Part shown: positions 1-9,599 of the stretch, piece by piece | How positions within the stretch are numbered: the first letter of the stretch is position 1 | Layout of the letters: each line of letters begins with the position of its first letter | Assembly: GCA_003693705.1 (NCBI GenBank) | Contig: RBZT01000435.1 | Coordinates: forward strand, 1-64,000 | Reading direction: 5' to 3' | DNA from: Polymyxa betae | Lineage: Eukaryota > Endomyxa > Phytomyxea > Plasmodiophorida > Plasmodiophoridae | Length of the DNA stretch: 64,000 bases | Made by a program: the position numbers and the translations under genes | Notes under the pieces: model-generated | Database searches by the model: none | What the model was told of the DNA's origin: nothing | The model's input: only the letters and a program-made list of their open reading frames with translations

Positions 1-2
1 AT

Positions 3-359
3 CCCGCCAAGAGGCTAGGCGCTAACGGTGCCGACGAAGTCAAAAGGCATCCATTTTTTGCTGATATCTCTTGGATGGAACTCGCTGAAAAGCAAGTCGA
101 GCCCCCGTTCAAACCGACAAGGAATGATATCAATGCAGTATCACTTGGAGAAATATCTTCTGAAGGTGATCGCAAATTTAAGAAGGTCGTGATGGACGAG
201 AAGGACGATAAATTCTACGAAAAATGGGACTATGTGTCAGTCAAGACAATTCAAGAAGAGATTGTTGCAGCATTTGAACACAATTTGGAGCTGGAAAAAC
301 GCCCTCCAAAAAAGCCTCCCGTGAAGGAAAACAATACGCAATGCTGTATCATACTATAA
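3..359 (+). CDS. GRK-like AGC protein kinase, C-terminal part (5' truncated by window edge)
   Basis: Only the last ~119 residues are present, open from the window edge. The frame reads PAKRLGANGADEVKRHPFF, the typical end of an AGC/GRK kinase lobe (RLG..GA.EVK.HPFF), followed by W..L..K.VEPPFKP, the start of the AGC tail. A later stretch FYEKWDYVSVKTIQEEIVAAF resembles the GRK tail (FYSKF..G.V..Q.E). The protein ends NTQCCIIL, a CaaX box whose final Leu predicts geranylgeranylation, with a second Cys just before it. GRK1 and GRK7 of animals also end in CaaX boxes, so membrane anchoring by prenylation is likely. The next gene, on the other strand and converging, is a G alpha subunit, which fits a receptor-signalling role. 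The catalytic domain lies outside the window, so subfamily assignment is an inference. Confidence 0.75.
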   Translation, partial: PAKRLGANGADEVKRHPFFADISWMELAEKQVEPPFKPTRNDINAVSLGEISSEGDRKFKKVVMDEKDDKFYEKWDYVSVKTIQEEIVAAFEHNLELEKRPPKKPPVKENNTQCCIIL

Positions 360-509
360 TATTGAAAATGTATAGAAGCGATGTAGACACTGATGTGGAT
401 TTTGATCTAAATCAATCTTTATTATCATTTCGTTCTCAGCAAGTAATCCGTATCCAATTAGCAATAAAACAGTTGAGGAATCTTGTCAGACGACTAAATG
501 TAACTAAGT

Positions 510-1887
510 TTATATGACAATACCAGCTTCCATGAGAGCATTTCTCAGAAGAATTTGAGCGAGTGCCTCAAAGACGACTTGGACATTCTTCGGGTCAGTA
601 TTACATGTGATGTACGTCATGATCGGATTGCTGGCGTTATTTAAATGCGTATTTTCAAATTTTTCTTTGATGAACTGGGCAGCAGATTCTACATCAGCAC
701 CGCCATTGTACTCAGGGAATATCTTTGACAGATCTGAGGTCTTTAACTTCTCCTGGAACAGATCGACTTTGTTCAGGAATAGAATAATTGGGCGATGGAC
801 GAAATAGGCTGGAACCAAAGTTCATTGATTTTTGGAGTTGTTTGCAAAGTGCAACATACGCGAGTTACAAATGTCACCGAATAGGGTCAGCGATTCCACC
901 ATTCGGTTCATTTTATCATCTTCATAGAGCGTTTGATCATATTCGCTGAGAGCGACGACAAAAATGATAGCAGTCACTGAGTCGAAGCAATGAATCCATC
1001 TGAATGTCATATGAAATCGAATGAAGCCGAAAATCGTTGAGACCCACTTCCTCCTCTCGTTCCGTTGTCCGCCCACATCAATAATCCTAAACACAGCGCC
1101 GTGTTTATTTTGGAACTCTCGTTCCACGATCCCAGTCGAAGCCACTCGAATCTGAATGGCCATCAAACGTGCAACTTAACATCAATGACATTGCCCTACC
1201 ATCATGATATCTTCGTTGGTAGGAACAAAGGATTCCGAGACAATCAAGTGGACCTTGTTGAGAAAATAGGAAGCAGAATCATTAAGCTGAAACTGGTTCT
1301 TCCGTTCGTACGCCTTGCGAACAGCAGGATCTGCCCAAGCGACTTCTATCATATCGCCTATCTATTCTCCACTGGTAAGTAAGCAGAATGACCAGATCAT
1401 CGCCAAGGTACGTTCTGGTCTATTCTCGCCAGGTCAACTTCCACATTGAGCAGATAGTTTCTAACGGCTGGGTCCAGTGACGATTGAATTTGAAATTTTT
1501 CAACCGCGTTGAGAAGCACCTAAACAGGATTAAATCCGAATAAGCGAATGGCCTGTTCCAACTGGGCGAACCTTAATACTCAGCAAAGCGTTGGCGAAAA
1601 TATGGGTTTTATATTCCATTCGCTCTTTCATTGAAAACCCGGTCCCATAGATTGTCAACAGTTGTTTTACGAAAGTTGACTTTCCTGATTCACCTGAATC
1701 GCCATAGGTATGAGATCCACATCATGAAATGAGACTACGTCACACCTGTGCCCAAGAGTAGCAGCTTGATAACATTTTGGTCTCTGATTCGACCAATATG
1801 AGATTGGCGATCAATCGAGCGTGAATAGGCGTCCTCGTTCATAGGATGGACCTGCTCCTCCCTGCCAAAGCAGCCACATTGCAGCAT
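510..1887 (-). CDS. Heterotrimeric G protein alpha subunit
   Basis: Multi-exon gene. The start is taken at a Met giving [12 protein letters not shown], with Cys4 and Cys6 as palmitoylation candidates; there is no Gly2, so no N-myristoylation is expected. Joining across an intron near 1690-1745 gives the P-loop [18 protein letters not shown]. Further exons give switch I ([12 protein letters not shown], arginine finger present, joined across an intron near 1160-1210) and switch II ([13 protein letters not shown] joined to IHCFDS across a ~48-nt intron near 1000-1047, catalytic Gln present). Then come [14 protein letters not shown] (NKxD) and the C-terminus [18 protein letters not shown], ending in AGIVI. 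All five G boxes are there, so this should be an active signalling GTPase at the plasma membrane. Exon borders in the helical domain (1200-1690) are not fully worked out. Confidence 0.92.
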
Positions 1888-2259
1888 TTTTAGACCATGC
1901 AGCGTAACGGAAATGCCCAGACGATGATAGCGAGTGAACCTGGGTGACAATTTTGTACGTAAATCGATCGAAGTACAAGTTGTGCCAAGCATCGCCTTTG
2001 TATTAGGCAATACTAAAAGAGTATAGTCCCTCTTGTTTTAACCACTTCCTCCAATCCATTTTAAATTCCTGAGTTAATGAATGTGGATGTTCAGCGAGCG
2101 CAGCTTCCAGAAACTCGCATTCGCTGGCATTATCTGGGAGTTGATACTAACAAACTCAGCACTTTGCTATTGAGTATAATGCATGAACTTTACCAGTGCA
2201 GGTTTGGAGTCGTCGTGAGATTGTTGAGAGTTGAAAATATGGCAACGTTGCCGGATTGA

Positions 2260-4439
2260 CTATAAACAATAGTCAGTTGTCTTTTTAGCAAGTTGAAAAC
2301 GAAATACTTTAGCCAATGAATTCTCGATCTCTAAAATATCATCAGATGAGGGCTTAGGTTCTAGCCATTTATCAAATAGATCGATTCTAATATGCAGAAA
2401 TATAGCAGAAATGATATCCACATTTTCTAACAAATTTATAAGCAGGCAGACAAAATCGAGTTGACAGGTAACAAACCAGCACGCCATTTTCCATCTGTGA
2501 AAGCTACCTGATTCTTCAGCAGTTTCAATGTATAAATAACTATATCTGATTGTGGGATATCAAGTAGCCTGATGAGGATTTCCTACGAGATTACGTCTCA
2601 GAATTCTAATATTCGAAACAGAATCTTACAGGTGCACGAAACTTTACCAAAGAACGAATCTGTCGCGGGGAGTTCTTGGTTATTTTCTGTAGAATACGGA
2701 GCATATTCAAATATGCTGAATACTTTCTCCAGCAACGCTCATTTAGAGATCCTGATTAATGTCAGGCGAAATCGGAAAATGCGAAGTCTTTAAGCGAAAC
2801 CTTTGGCTCCTTTGATGTACACTATTATCGTGGATTGATCGAGCGACAATAAATTGATTTTAAATAAACTAGAAGCCGTCAGCCAGCATGTTCCAACACG
2901 TCATGACCTTTTCTACCTCAGTGAGGGTATCTCATTTCGTTTGAAAAGTGAAGCAGATAAATTCTGATTGAGAAATTTGAGAATGAGAACCAAAGAGTTT
3001 TTGTCTTGCAGCAAACAGAGAAGTGTGCTGAACTGTAAAGGATGCCCTTTGCGAAATGTCTTCAAAAGGCTAAGAATGATGAAGGAAATATTCTTGGTCA
3101 AAATCTCGGTATGTCGCGAGCGCTCAATACTACTAGATGAGTCTGTGTTGCTTGCTGAAATCTGCAACTCTCGAAAGCCGTTGATCAGTTGCGCGCTCGG
3201 TCGAACATTCGGTGCAATCGACAGAAATACTTTCAGAATGCCGACAACGTACTAGACCATAAATTAAATGACAAAGCATCTGATCATTAAAACTTCCAAG
3301 ACCTTTTGCAAACGCGGATGCAGCAAACGATACAGCATTTCACTGTGATCGACACCTTTGATATTAGGTGGCTGGTCGACTCCCTCACTTAGAATGTCAT
3401 CGGTATCGGCGTATCCGACATGTATGGCATTCCTGGCCATGTTGATTTGTTCAACAAGAGCCGTTGGTGTTCGCGAGAACGTAACCAATTCGATTCCGTT
3501 CAAATGAGCTGAATTCGGAATGCACAGAATTGGACCGAAATGCTCGGCAATATGCTTGCTGATTTGGAATACATCTCGCCTGCGTGATTTGATTTTTTTC
3601 AAGTAATCGTCGCCGAATTTGGAAACTTTTATGCCGCAATCATAGCTCAACAAAGCATGTCGTATCATCATCAGCGCTTTCTTCAACGGAAGCAGATCAG
3701 CGTTATCGGACGAGACCATATCGAGACAAAATACGATTATATGCTTATTGTCAAATAAGTTCAAAGAAAGCATTTCTCTGACCTGTAGCAAAATACATTA
3801 TTTTCCAGGAATTTGATTGAAACTAGACCCGACCTGCGGCTCGTCTGGCAGCAAAATCATGCTGATTAGAAGAATATTAAAGCAGAGCCGAATTTCTCGG
3901 CTGGTGCTATAGAATGCTTCCAAAGATCGATGATCACTTTCAATTAGGTGCAATCTCGCAATAGAAGCCACCGAAGTGCAAAGGCAGCGGATGATATCTG
4001 ATAGTAATCCCAGTCGAATTAAGGCCTGAGATATTCTGCTGCCTTCATGAAGTTTCTCTATTTCAGATCTCTGTCCAACCGCAGCTAACCCCATCATAAA
4101 TACACAGAGCACTTCAGCTGCACAAGATCGCCGATTCTGATCGGCATCTTGCAGCTCACGAAGAAGTAGCTCGAAAACCGAGTTGGTTTTATCCAAATTC
4201 GCGTCGTCCGCTTCCCAGCCCATTCGCTGAATCATCCGACGACCGTTGGCAAGTTCGATAATTTCGATAAACGAGAAAATTTCGGCGAGTTCGTTCGCCA
4301 AAATATCGCGGTCGCGACGAACGAACAGGTCCCGGTCCGGATTACGAACGGAATCGAACGATATGGAGAGGCGCCTGGCCGGCTTCGACGTCAGCTTCAT
4401 GGACAGTGGAGTACCATTCAGGGTACCCGACGACATCAT
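2260..4439 (-). CDS. STRIP/FAM40 family protein (STRIPAK complex subunit, N1221 domain)
   Basis: Several exons on the minus strand. The first (4439-3798) encodes a Ser/Arg-rich start and a helical region; the second (3791-3264) contains LPLKKALMMIRHALLSY, as in the N1221 domain. The most diagnostic exon (about 3240-2913) reads RHTEILTKNISFIILSLLKT then LVLILKFLNQNL, matching the STRIP segment RHKEI..KA.S.ILLLLLKHFK...LILKFFNQNI. The last exon has NVDIISAIFLHIRIDLFDKW, matching the conserved C-terminal SAIYQKVRHRLNDDW region. STRIP proteins scaffold striatin-PP2A-GCK kinase complexes controlling Hippo-type signalling and the cytoskeleton. Exon ends around 2490-2910 are approximate. The C-terminal tail is short compared with animal STRIP1/2. 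Confidence 0.8.
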
Positions 4440-4512
4440 GGCAGAGAACTCTCTGGTAGAGACAACCTATCTCAATAATGTGAGACGGAAACCCGCGCCT
4501 GCTTGCTACTGA

Positions 4513-4631
4513 CACCCCATGACCCCATGATGGGCTACAGACCCATGATCTCCATGATGGGCTACAGACCCCATGACCCCATGATGGGCTACAGACCCCA
4601 TGACCCCATGATGGGCTACAGACACCATAAG
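4513..4631. repeat. 27-bp minisatellite, about four units
   Basis: Tandem copies of ATGATGGGCTACAGACCCCA plus TGACCCC start at 4527, 4554, 4581 and 4608. The second and third units are identical, the first carries a few changes and the last is partial. The array sits ~75-190 bp upstream of the STRIP start codon. The 27-bp period keeps one frame open (repeating MMGYRPHDP) but there is no sign that it is translated. Likely a variable-number repeat in the 5' flank. Confidence 0.9.
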
Positions 4632-5002
4632 GTATTAATCAGACACCTTATCACCATCCTCTATGGGAAACATCATTTCGATCAACAATAATGACACCTC
4701 TACTAGTGCCCCCTTGTCATGTCTGAGCCATCAACGGTTTATCCTGATCCTGAATCTCGTTGGATACCTTTCGTACTTACTTCATTGACAACCATCTTTA
4801 AATTGACAACTATCTTGAATAGCTGCTGAACAGTTATAATTGCATTCTCTGCCCGATTCTGTTCACTCTGCATAATCATTGCTGCATTCCGTCCTGGTTT
4901 CGTTATACATACTCTACATGCTTGTATTGTTTTACGTTGGGATTGCAACAAAATCAGGTTCTCGTCTAATCTGACAGGAGCAATCTTTTACAGCGAAAAT
5001 TT
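4632..5002. other. Intergenic stretch, nothing recognised
   Basis: Short open frames exist on both strands but none has recognisable domain content or clear splice structure. Confidence 0.4.
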
Positions 5003-5305
5003 TTAGTGGGCGCCAGTACGACTCGTTTCCTGATTCTGCGATAAACCGTTAAGCCCTCCATGGACACGACGGGCGGGGATCGGCTTTGCAAGGTAGATTG
5101 GGTATCTGAATATCGACGACCGAAATGTGGAGAGAATCGGCGATTTTTGTTTGTCAAAACGTTTTTGGATTGCGCCTTGAAATGAAGCAGGACGGAACGC
5201 TTTGAATCGGATTGCTGATTTGGCGTACAATAACGTTATACGACGAAAATACACTTGTAGCAAGTTTTCATTCGACGGCGACCTACTTAGCTCAATCTCG
5301 ATCAT
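5003..5305 (-). CDS. Possible small gene of unknown function
   Basis: An open frame of about 100 codons begins at an ATG in a favourable context (AAACAATGATCG). It encodes a basic protein starting MIEIELSRSPSNENLL. An internal GTGTATTTTC...AAATCAG could be a ~40-nt intron, after which the frame remains open. No family is recognised and there is no partner gene that would suggest a role. It may be a chance frame. Confidence 0.2.
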   Translation of the reverse strand: MIEIELSRSPSNENLLQVYFRRITLLYAKSAIRFKAFRPASFQGAIQKRFDKQKSPILSTFRSSIFRYPIYLAKPIPARRVHGGLNGLSQNQETSRTGAH

Positions 5306-6332
5306 TGTTTTGGGATCCTTGTCGGTTCCTATTGCGGCAGATGGTTGTCGTCGACCTTGATTGCGTTTCCCTCTCTACTCAAGTCTAAAATCGTCTCTTC
5401 TGTGATTAGTGGTGTGTCTTATGATGAATCGGCTAAATTGAATCTATTTCTTCGAAGGTATTGTAATCTTTCGGGTTATGTTTTTTCTCATGGAAAGGCT
5501 AGAATGGTGCTAGCCGGAATTGATTGGGTTCCTACTATCACTGGCGATGGTATCGTCACTTTGGTGGCAATAGCGGCATCCATTGCACTACTCGACATGA
5601 TCTGAGGACCGCCCGGCGTCTGAATGGCATAGCGTTGTTCAGAGATGATCGGCAGGATAACCCGATGAGCTTTAACCTTCAAATGGAAGAGTCTATTGAC
5701 CGGGCGGGCGATTCAGATCCCGGTCCATAAACACGACGAAATCATACATAGCAAAACAAGACGAATTCAAGCAATGGTGTCTTAGAAAAGGTTTCCTGAA
5801 GCGACCAGATTCACTGTATCCGGCCTAAATCATCATGAGATGCAGCAACGGCAGAAGGATTGGAAAATCTACAGTCGATTGTTACATTGCTGCTTATAGT
5901 TGATCTGTGCAATCTCCTTGTCCCAGCTGGAATGTAAATCAAATTCAAGTCTGTTTTCAAGCATTACTCAACAATACACGATGAACAAGAACGAGCAAAA
6001 AGATGCTAATTACGATGAGGGCGGGATCGCATGGAGCTTACAAGCAGCTGACCACATTCAAGCTTCTTCCATCAATCAAACATGACTATACTGTCCATAG
6101 ACGACGCTTTCGGTGGACGAAGGCTTGAGCAAATTCCCAACCCGTCCGTCGAACAGGAATGATATCTCAGTCTTATTGTTGCTATAATAAGAATATGCGA
6201 TATTCATAGCCAAAGTGCTCACGAAGTGCACGATTTTCTGATGCCATCAAATATACATAGCTTTCTTACACCAACTCGAATCGAAGTAGGAAATTGTTTA
6301 TTTGTTCACTTGACAGCGATCTTACAACACGA
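5306..6332. other. Region without a supported gene
   Basis: Overlapping open frames of 60-90 codons occur on both strands around 5345-5730, none with a recognisable domain. Nothing convincing is seen from 5740 to 6330. Confidence 0.4.
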
Positions 6333-6878
6333 TCAATGCTGTATATGAAGGATAGTGTTAGGGTTTCCGGGTATAACATCAGGAGCTGATTGCTGAAATC
6401 GGGCCCGGTGCTTGCAGAAGGTCCACGAAAAGAACAACGTAGCCATCGCCCATACCACCAGATTCGATCCATAGAGTATCACGACGAACAATCCAGGGCG
6501 AAAATAATAAATGGAAGACGCATGCAGAAAGCAGTTGGTGAAGAATGTATGACACCATGATTGCAGGTTGAGAAACGCCTTCTTGCTCGACGATCCGCTT
6601 TGGGACGTGTTCTTCCAAATCCGGCGACATAGATGGACGAATATGACAACACAGACTGCATTCGATCCTAAGAACAGCCATTCGTTCCAGCGATAACGGC
6701 ATGGAGGACGAAACCCGGCCACGAAATCGGCCGGGTCGGAATTACACGCCCACGGTTGGTCGATCATGAGCGCGCTCCAGATTGCGACAGCAGCACTGGA
6801 GATGACCCCGATCAATATCAGCAGACATGAGAAGACCTTCAACGCCATCGTATACTGCATGGTGATGGTTGGTTTCAT
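6333..6878 (-). CDS. Small multipass (about four-TM) membrane protein, unknown function
   Basis: A single open frame. Starting at the Met of MKPTITMQYTMALK gives ~181 residues; the frame extends further upstream, so a longer N-terminus is possible. Hydrophobic segments lie near residues 14-40 (VFSCLLILIGVISSAAVAIW), 70-90 (WLFLGSNAVCVVIFVHLC), around 120-140 and 140-165 (LFVVILYGSNLVVWAMATLF). Two Cys (in ACNSD and PPCRYRW) lie in the first predicted loop and could form a disulfide. The tail is short and polar. The topology resembles tetraspan proteins, but none of the tetraspanin or claudin signature motifs is visible. Function unknown. Confidence 0.55.
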   Translation of the reverse strand: MKPTITMQYTMALKVFSCLLILIGVISSAAVAIWSALMIDQPWACNSDPADFVAGFRPPCRYRWNEWLFLGSNAVCVVIFVHLCRRIWKNTSQSGSSSKKAFLNLQSWCHTFFTNCFLHASSIYYFRPGLFVVILYGSNLVVWAMATLFFSWTFCKHRARFQQSAPDVIPGNPNTILHIQH

Positions 6879-7430
6879 ATTCGGACAGATGCGATAATGA
6901 TGGAATCCGGGTCTATGGGAGGCTTGGGAGCAGCTACAGGCGAGATTTGCAACAAATGCGGGATCCGGCAGACTCGGAAATGGGTTTGCTCGCTGACTGG
7001 CTTTCAGCAGGACCAATGTCCGACTTCATGTCGCTCTGGATCAGGTTGGTCCCTTGAACTACGAGAATCGGTTGCAGCCTTGGCAATGTACGCATCGAGA
7101 ATCAGGCAAGGTCTGGTTCACGATCAATGATGCTTTAGTGAGCCCCCACAACTTTTTAAATGATCATCGTGTGGCACTTCCAGTTTGCGACACGCTGCTG
7201 GTTGTTGAACTGGTTGCGGCGAGCTCAGTACTTGGAGCTTAGGCTCGAGAATCTCTGTCCAGCTATGCGATCAGTAGCTGTTGTTTATGCAGATTGCTCC
7301 ATCTATGGCCACATCCCTACAATTCGGTATTGAGAGGTGGATGGCAGCGAAAGAGAGGCTCATTCAATCAAGATGGACACCAAGCTCCGTTTGCAAATCC
7401 ACAAACAATAGCTGAAAGTAAACCCATTAT

Positions 7431-7632
7431 GATGTACCGTATTAATATTGTATGGCCATTACCGTATATCCCCGGCAAATACCCCTTATTTACCCATTTT
7501 TTTCATCCATTTTTCTCTGTAACCAAAGGCTGTATCAAAATATTTTTATATCCGCATGCGAAGTCCATTTTTCGTCTATTTGAAAAAAGTGCGTAGTGGT
7601 GGTTATTTCCCCGGGATACCGAATACGGTATC
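7431..7632. mobile_element. MITE-like element with imperfect terminal inverted repeats
   Basis: The left end carries TACCGTATTAATATTG and TACCGTATATCCCCGGCAAA, followed by TACCCATTTTTTTCA. The reverse complement of the right end reads GATACCGTATTCGGTATCCC, then GGGGAAATAACCACC and GCACTTTTTTCA. The arms are roughly 45-60 bp, imperfect, and enclose a ~100-bp AT-rich centre without coding potential. This is the shape of a foldback/MITE element. Target-site duplications are not clear. A truncated Harbinger transposase lies 600 bp away but no link between the two is proven. Confidence 0.4.
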
Positions 7633-7964
7633 AGAGGCCGATCTTTCACTAACTTTATTATGGAAATAAAGGAAGTAAAAAAAGATGAATAATGAAAATG
7701 CCCGTCTTCTTCTCGACGATGTATATGATGTTTTTTTATAGTTTCTGCATGTAGAAATTGCGCCAGGACTTCACAGCAACTAACTGACCAAAAGGTACAA
7801 CAACAGCTCCACAGCAGTTAGTCCAAGGCCTACTTAAGCAGTACTCCACAAGTTCCTACATGAATAAAATCAATAAATGAATCAAAATGCTTTCAGTATA
7901 TTTGACTAACCTATTGATCAAGAAATGAAAATCATTAATGATTAAAAGAGTTGCCAGAAGAAAT

Positions 7965-8309
7965 CTACATCTCGTCATCGACGATTAAATCACTGGCGCC
8001 TTTAATGATTCCGGACGTCACCAAAATCTCAGCCAACAGTTGCGGGGAGTATAAGTGATGGGGAAACACCACCTTGATCTTTCCATCCCATCTTTTTGGA
8101 ATTATTCCGTGAAGATGGTCGTTGCAGAATTTTCGCAACTTGTTCAGGTACCGGTATTTAATCTGCGGATAAGTAAAGCGATCATGCAGTTGCACATCTG
8201 TTTTTTCCGTATTCTTAATTGTAGCGGTTTTCTTAACCATCAACGAATGCCTGAAAAACGCTTGACTTGTCCAGTACATTGATATCGTTGCATGATCCTG
8301 GAATACCAA
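7965..8309 (-). CDS. 3' reading frame of a disrupted locus, unknown
   Basis: An open frame ending VTSGIIKGASDLIVDDEM follows the transposase frame on the same strand, in another phase. The part from VQLHDRFTYPQIKYRYLN onward looks like ordinary coding sequence (balanced charge, few low-complexity runs). It does not look like the C-terminal third of a DDE_Tnp_4 transposase. It may be the last exon of the host gene whose 5' exons lie at 9200-9559, with the transposase fragment inserted between. It could also be a degenerate transposase end. Uncertain. Confidence 0.3.
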   Translation of the reverse strand: MVFQDHATISMYWTSQAFFRHSLMVKKTATIKNTEKTDVQLHDRFTYPQIKYRYLNKLRKFCNDHLHGIIPKRWDGKIKVVFPHHLYSPQLLAEILVTSGIIKGASDLIVDDEM

Positions 8310-9021
8310 AAAAAGCGTGCCATATCCACAGGTCTCCCGAAGCGACGGCTTCTAAAATGACTGTAGGGTATCCATAACGGCTTCGATACTGTCCCTGGCA
8401 CGCTTTAGGGCAGTTTTTCCATGCCCAATGCATGCAATCAATGGAGCCCAGCATTCCAGGGAATCCTCGGGCAGCATTCATCTTAAATATTCGCTCCATA
8501 TCCTCTGAAGTTGGAGATCTCAAATATTGTTCCCCAAAAACTGCAATCACTCCCGAACAAAAACGCTTTAAACTCTCCAAAGCCACCGTTTCCGACAATT
8601 CATGGTTTTCCTCAAGGGAATCTGCAGGCGTGGCGTAAGCTAACAATCGAATTGCTGCAGTTACTTTGAGATAGCTAGAGATTCCCAATTTTCCCAATGC
8701 ATCGGGTTTGTGTACAAAATACTGGTCATGGAGAAGAAGCGCATCGTGGATCCGGATGAACAGGTCCTTGCACATTCGGAAACGACGTTGAAAATCTGCT
8801 TCAGGATACAATGGATTTTGGGCGAAATAATTTTTCCACAAACGTTCATGAGCTTGCTCGCGATTTCTAAGAATATTGCCATCCTTTCCTGGCAATGAAC
8901 CGCCTCGGGAACCAGCAACTGGATCCTGCAAACGGAATTCATCCTCCAATTGTTGGTATTGGAATAGAAGCACCGAGAACTGCTCTATGTCTTCGTCAGG
9001 GGACGAGTCAATGACTTTCAT
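8233..9021 (-). mobile_element. PIF/Harbinger-type transposase, truncated (plant_tran/DDE_Tnp_4)
   Basis: An intact 262-codon frame starting MKVIDSSPDEDIEQF. Residues ~80-130 contain the helical N-terminal part (ISSYLKVTAAIRLLAYATPA), typical of Harbinger transposases. The catalytic core follows: GSIDCMHWAWKNCP (first Asp), YPTVILEAVASGDLWIWHAF, then GIPGSCNDINVLDKS (second Asp). The frame stops just after this at FQAFVDG. The region that should carry the third acidic residue (E) and the C-terminal helices is missing or cannot be found in the following frame. The copy is thus probably inactive. Full-length relatives are ~350-450 residues. Confidence 0.8.
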
Positions 9022-9559
9022 TGTACGATAGAGGAATAGAAGTCCAAAATGGCAGCCTCCGCGCTGGCACCCCCACGCACACAGGCTGCCATTTTTTCTG
9101 CGCGCAGCCCTTTTCGCAGAAAAAGTAGCAGCCGGGATAGCCGCATTGAAAAACCCCCTTTTCCTTGGGTTTTCTCTTGTGATAGTGGAACTGCAAAAAG
9201 AGTCATATTCCGCAAACCATCATTTCTAACACTTACAATCATATAGTTCATACATTTCTTCGGCAACGTTATCACACACAAGTCGAGGATCGACTCGTGC
9301 TGTTTTTTCTTTGTAATCGTAGTATTTCATGCGTGAAGGCGTACCTGCTATTGAAATAATGAACACAGAATTTGAACAATAAATGACGATACTTACATTG
9401 TTTTAGCAGGAGATCATACAGCTTTATCAACTTGTTGTTTGCGATATTGATCATCTCAGCATACGCCAGAAGCAATGCTTCGCTGCCAGCGCCATTCAAT
9501 CTCTTCTGGGCGTCTTCTATCTCGCGCAACAACCTTCTCAATCTTACGATGAAGATCAT
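9008..9559 (-). pseudogene. Host-like multi-exon gene, 5' exons, interrupted by the Harbinger copy
   Basis: The first exon encodes a helical segment LLREIEDAQKRLNGAGSEAL then AYAEMINIANNKLIKLYDLL. A ~49-nt GT-AG intron (GTAAGTATCG...TTTCAATAG) joins it to TPSRMKYYDYKEKTARVDPR and AEEMYELYD. A second intron (GTAAGTGTTAG...TTTTTGCAG) leads to FHYHKRKPKEKGVFQCGYPG and CYFFCEKGCAQKKWQPVC, which has several Cys. Two well-formed introns argue this is real coding DNA. The frame then runs into the transposase start. The protein family is not recognised. It may be a broken gene, or the transposon may lie in a further intron. Confidence 0.4.
9046..9095. repeat. 13-bp perfect inverted repeat (hairpin)
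   Basis: AAAATGGCAGCCT at 9046-9058 pairs perfectly with AGGCTGCCATTTT at 9083-9095, with a 24-base loop. It lies right at the border between the host-like exon and the transposase start, so it may mark a transposon end. It may also simply be a fold in the transcript. Confidence 0.6.
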
Positions 9560-9599
9560 CTGTCGATAGCGACATCAAGAATGAGGAGATCTCCGATGA

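Noticed and set aside
2077-2259. 60-codon plus-strand frame between G alpha and STRIP
   Set aside because: No domain, no splice sites, short; likely chance.
6897-7130. Zinc-finger-looking frame ICNKCGIRQTRKWVC on the plus strand
   Set aside because: It is antisense to and overlaps the upstream part of the small membrane protein region; no splice structure or further Cys spacing of a known finger.
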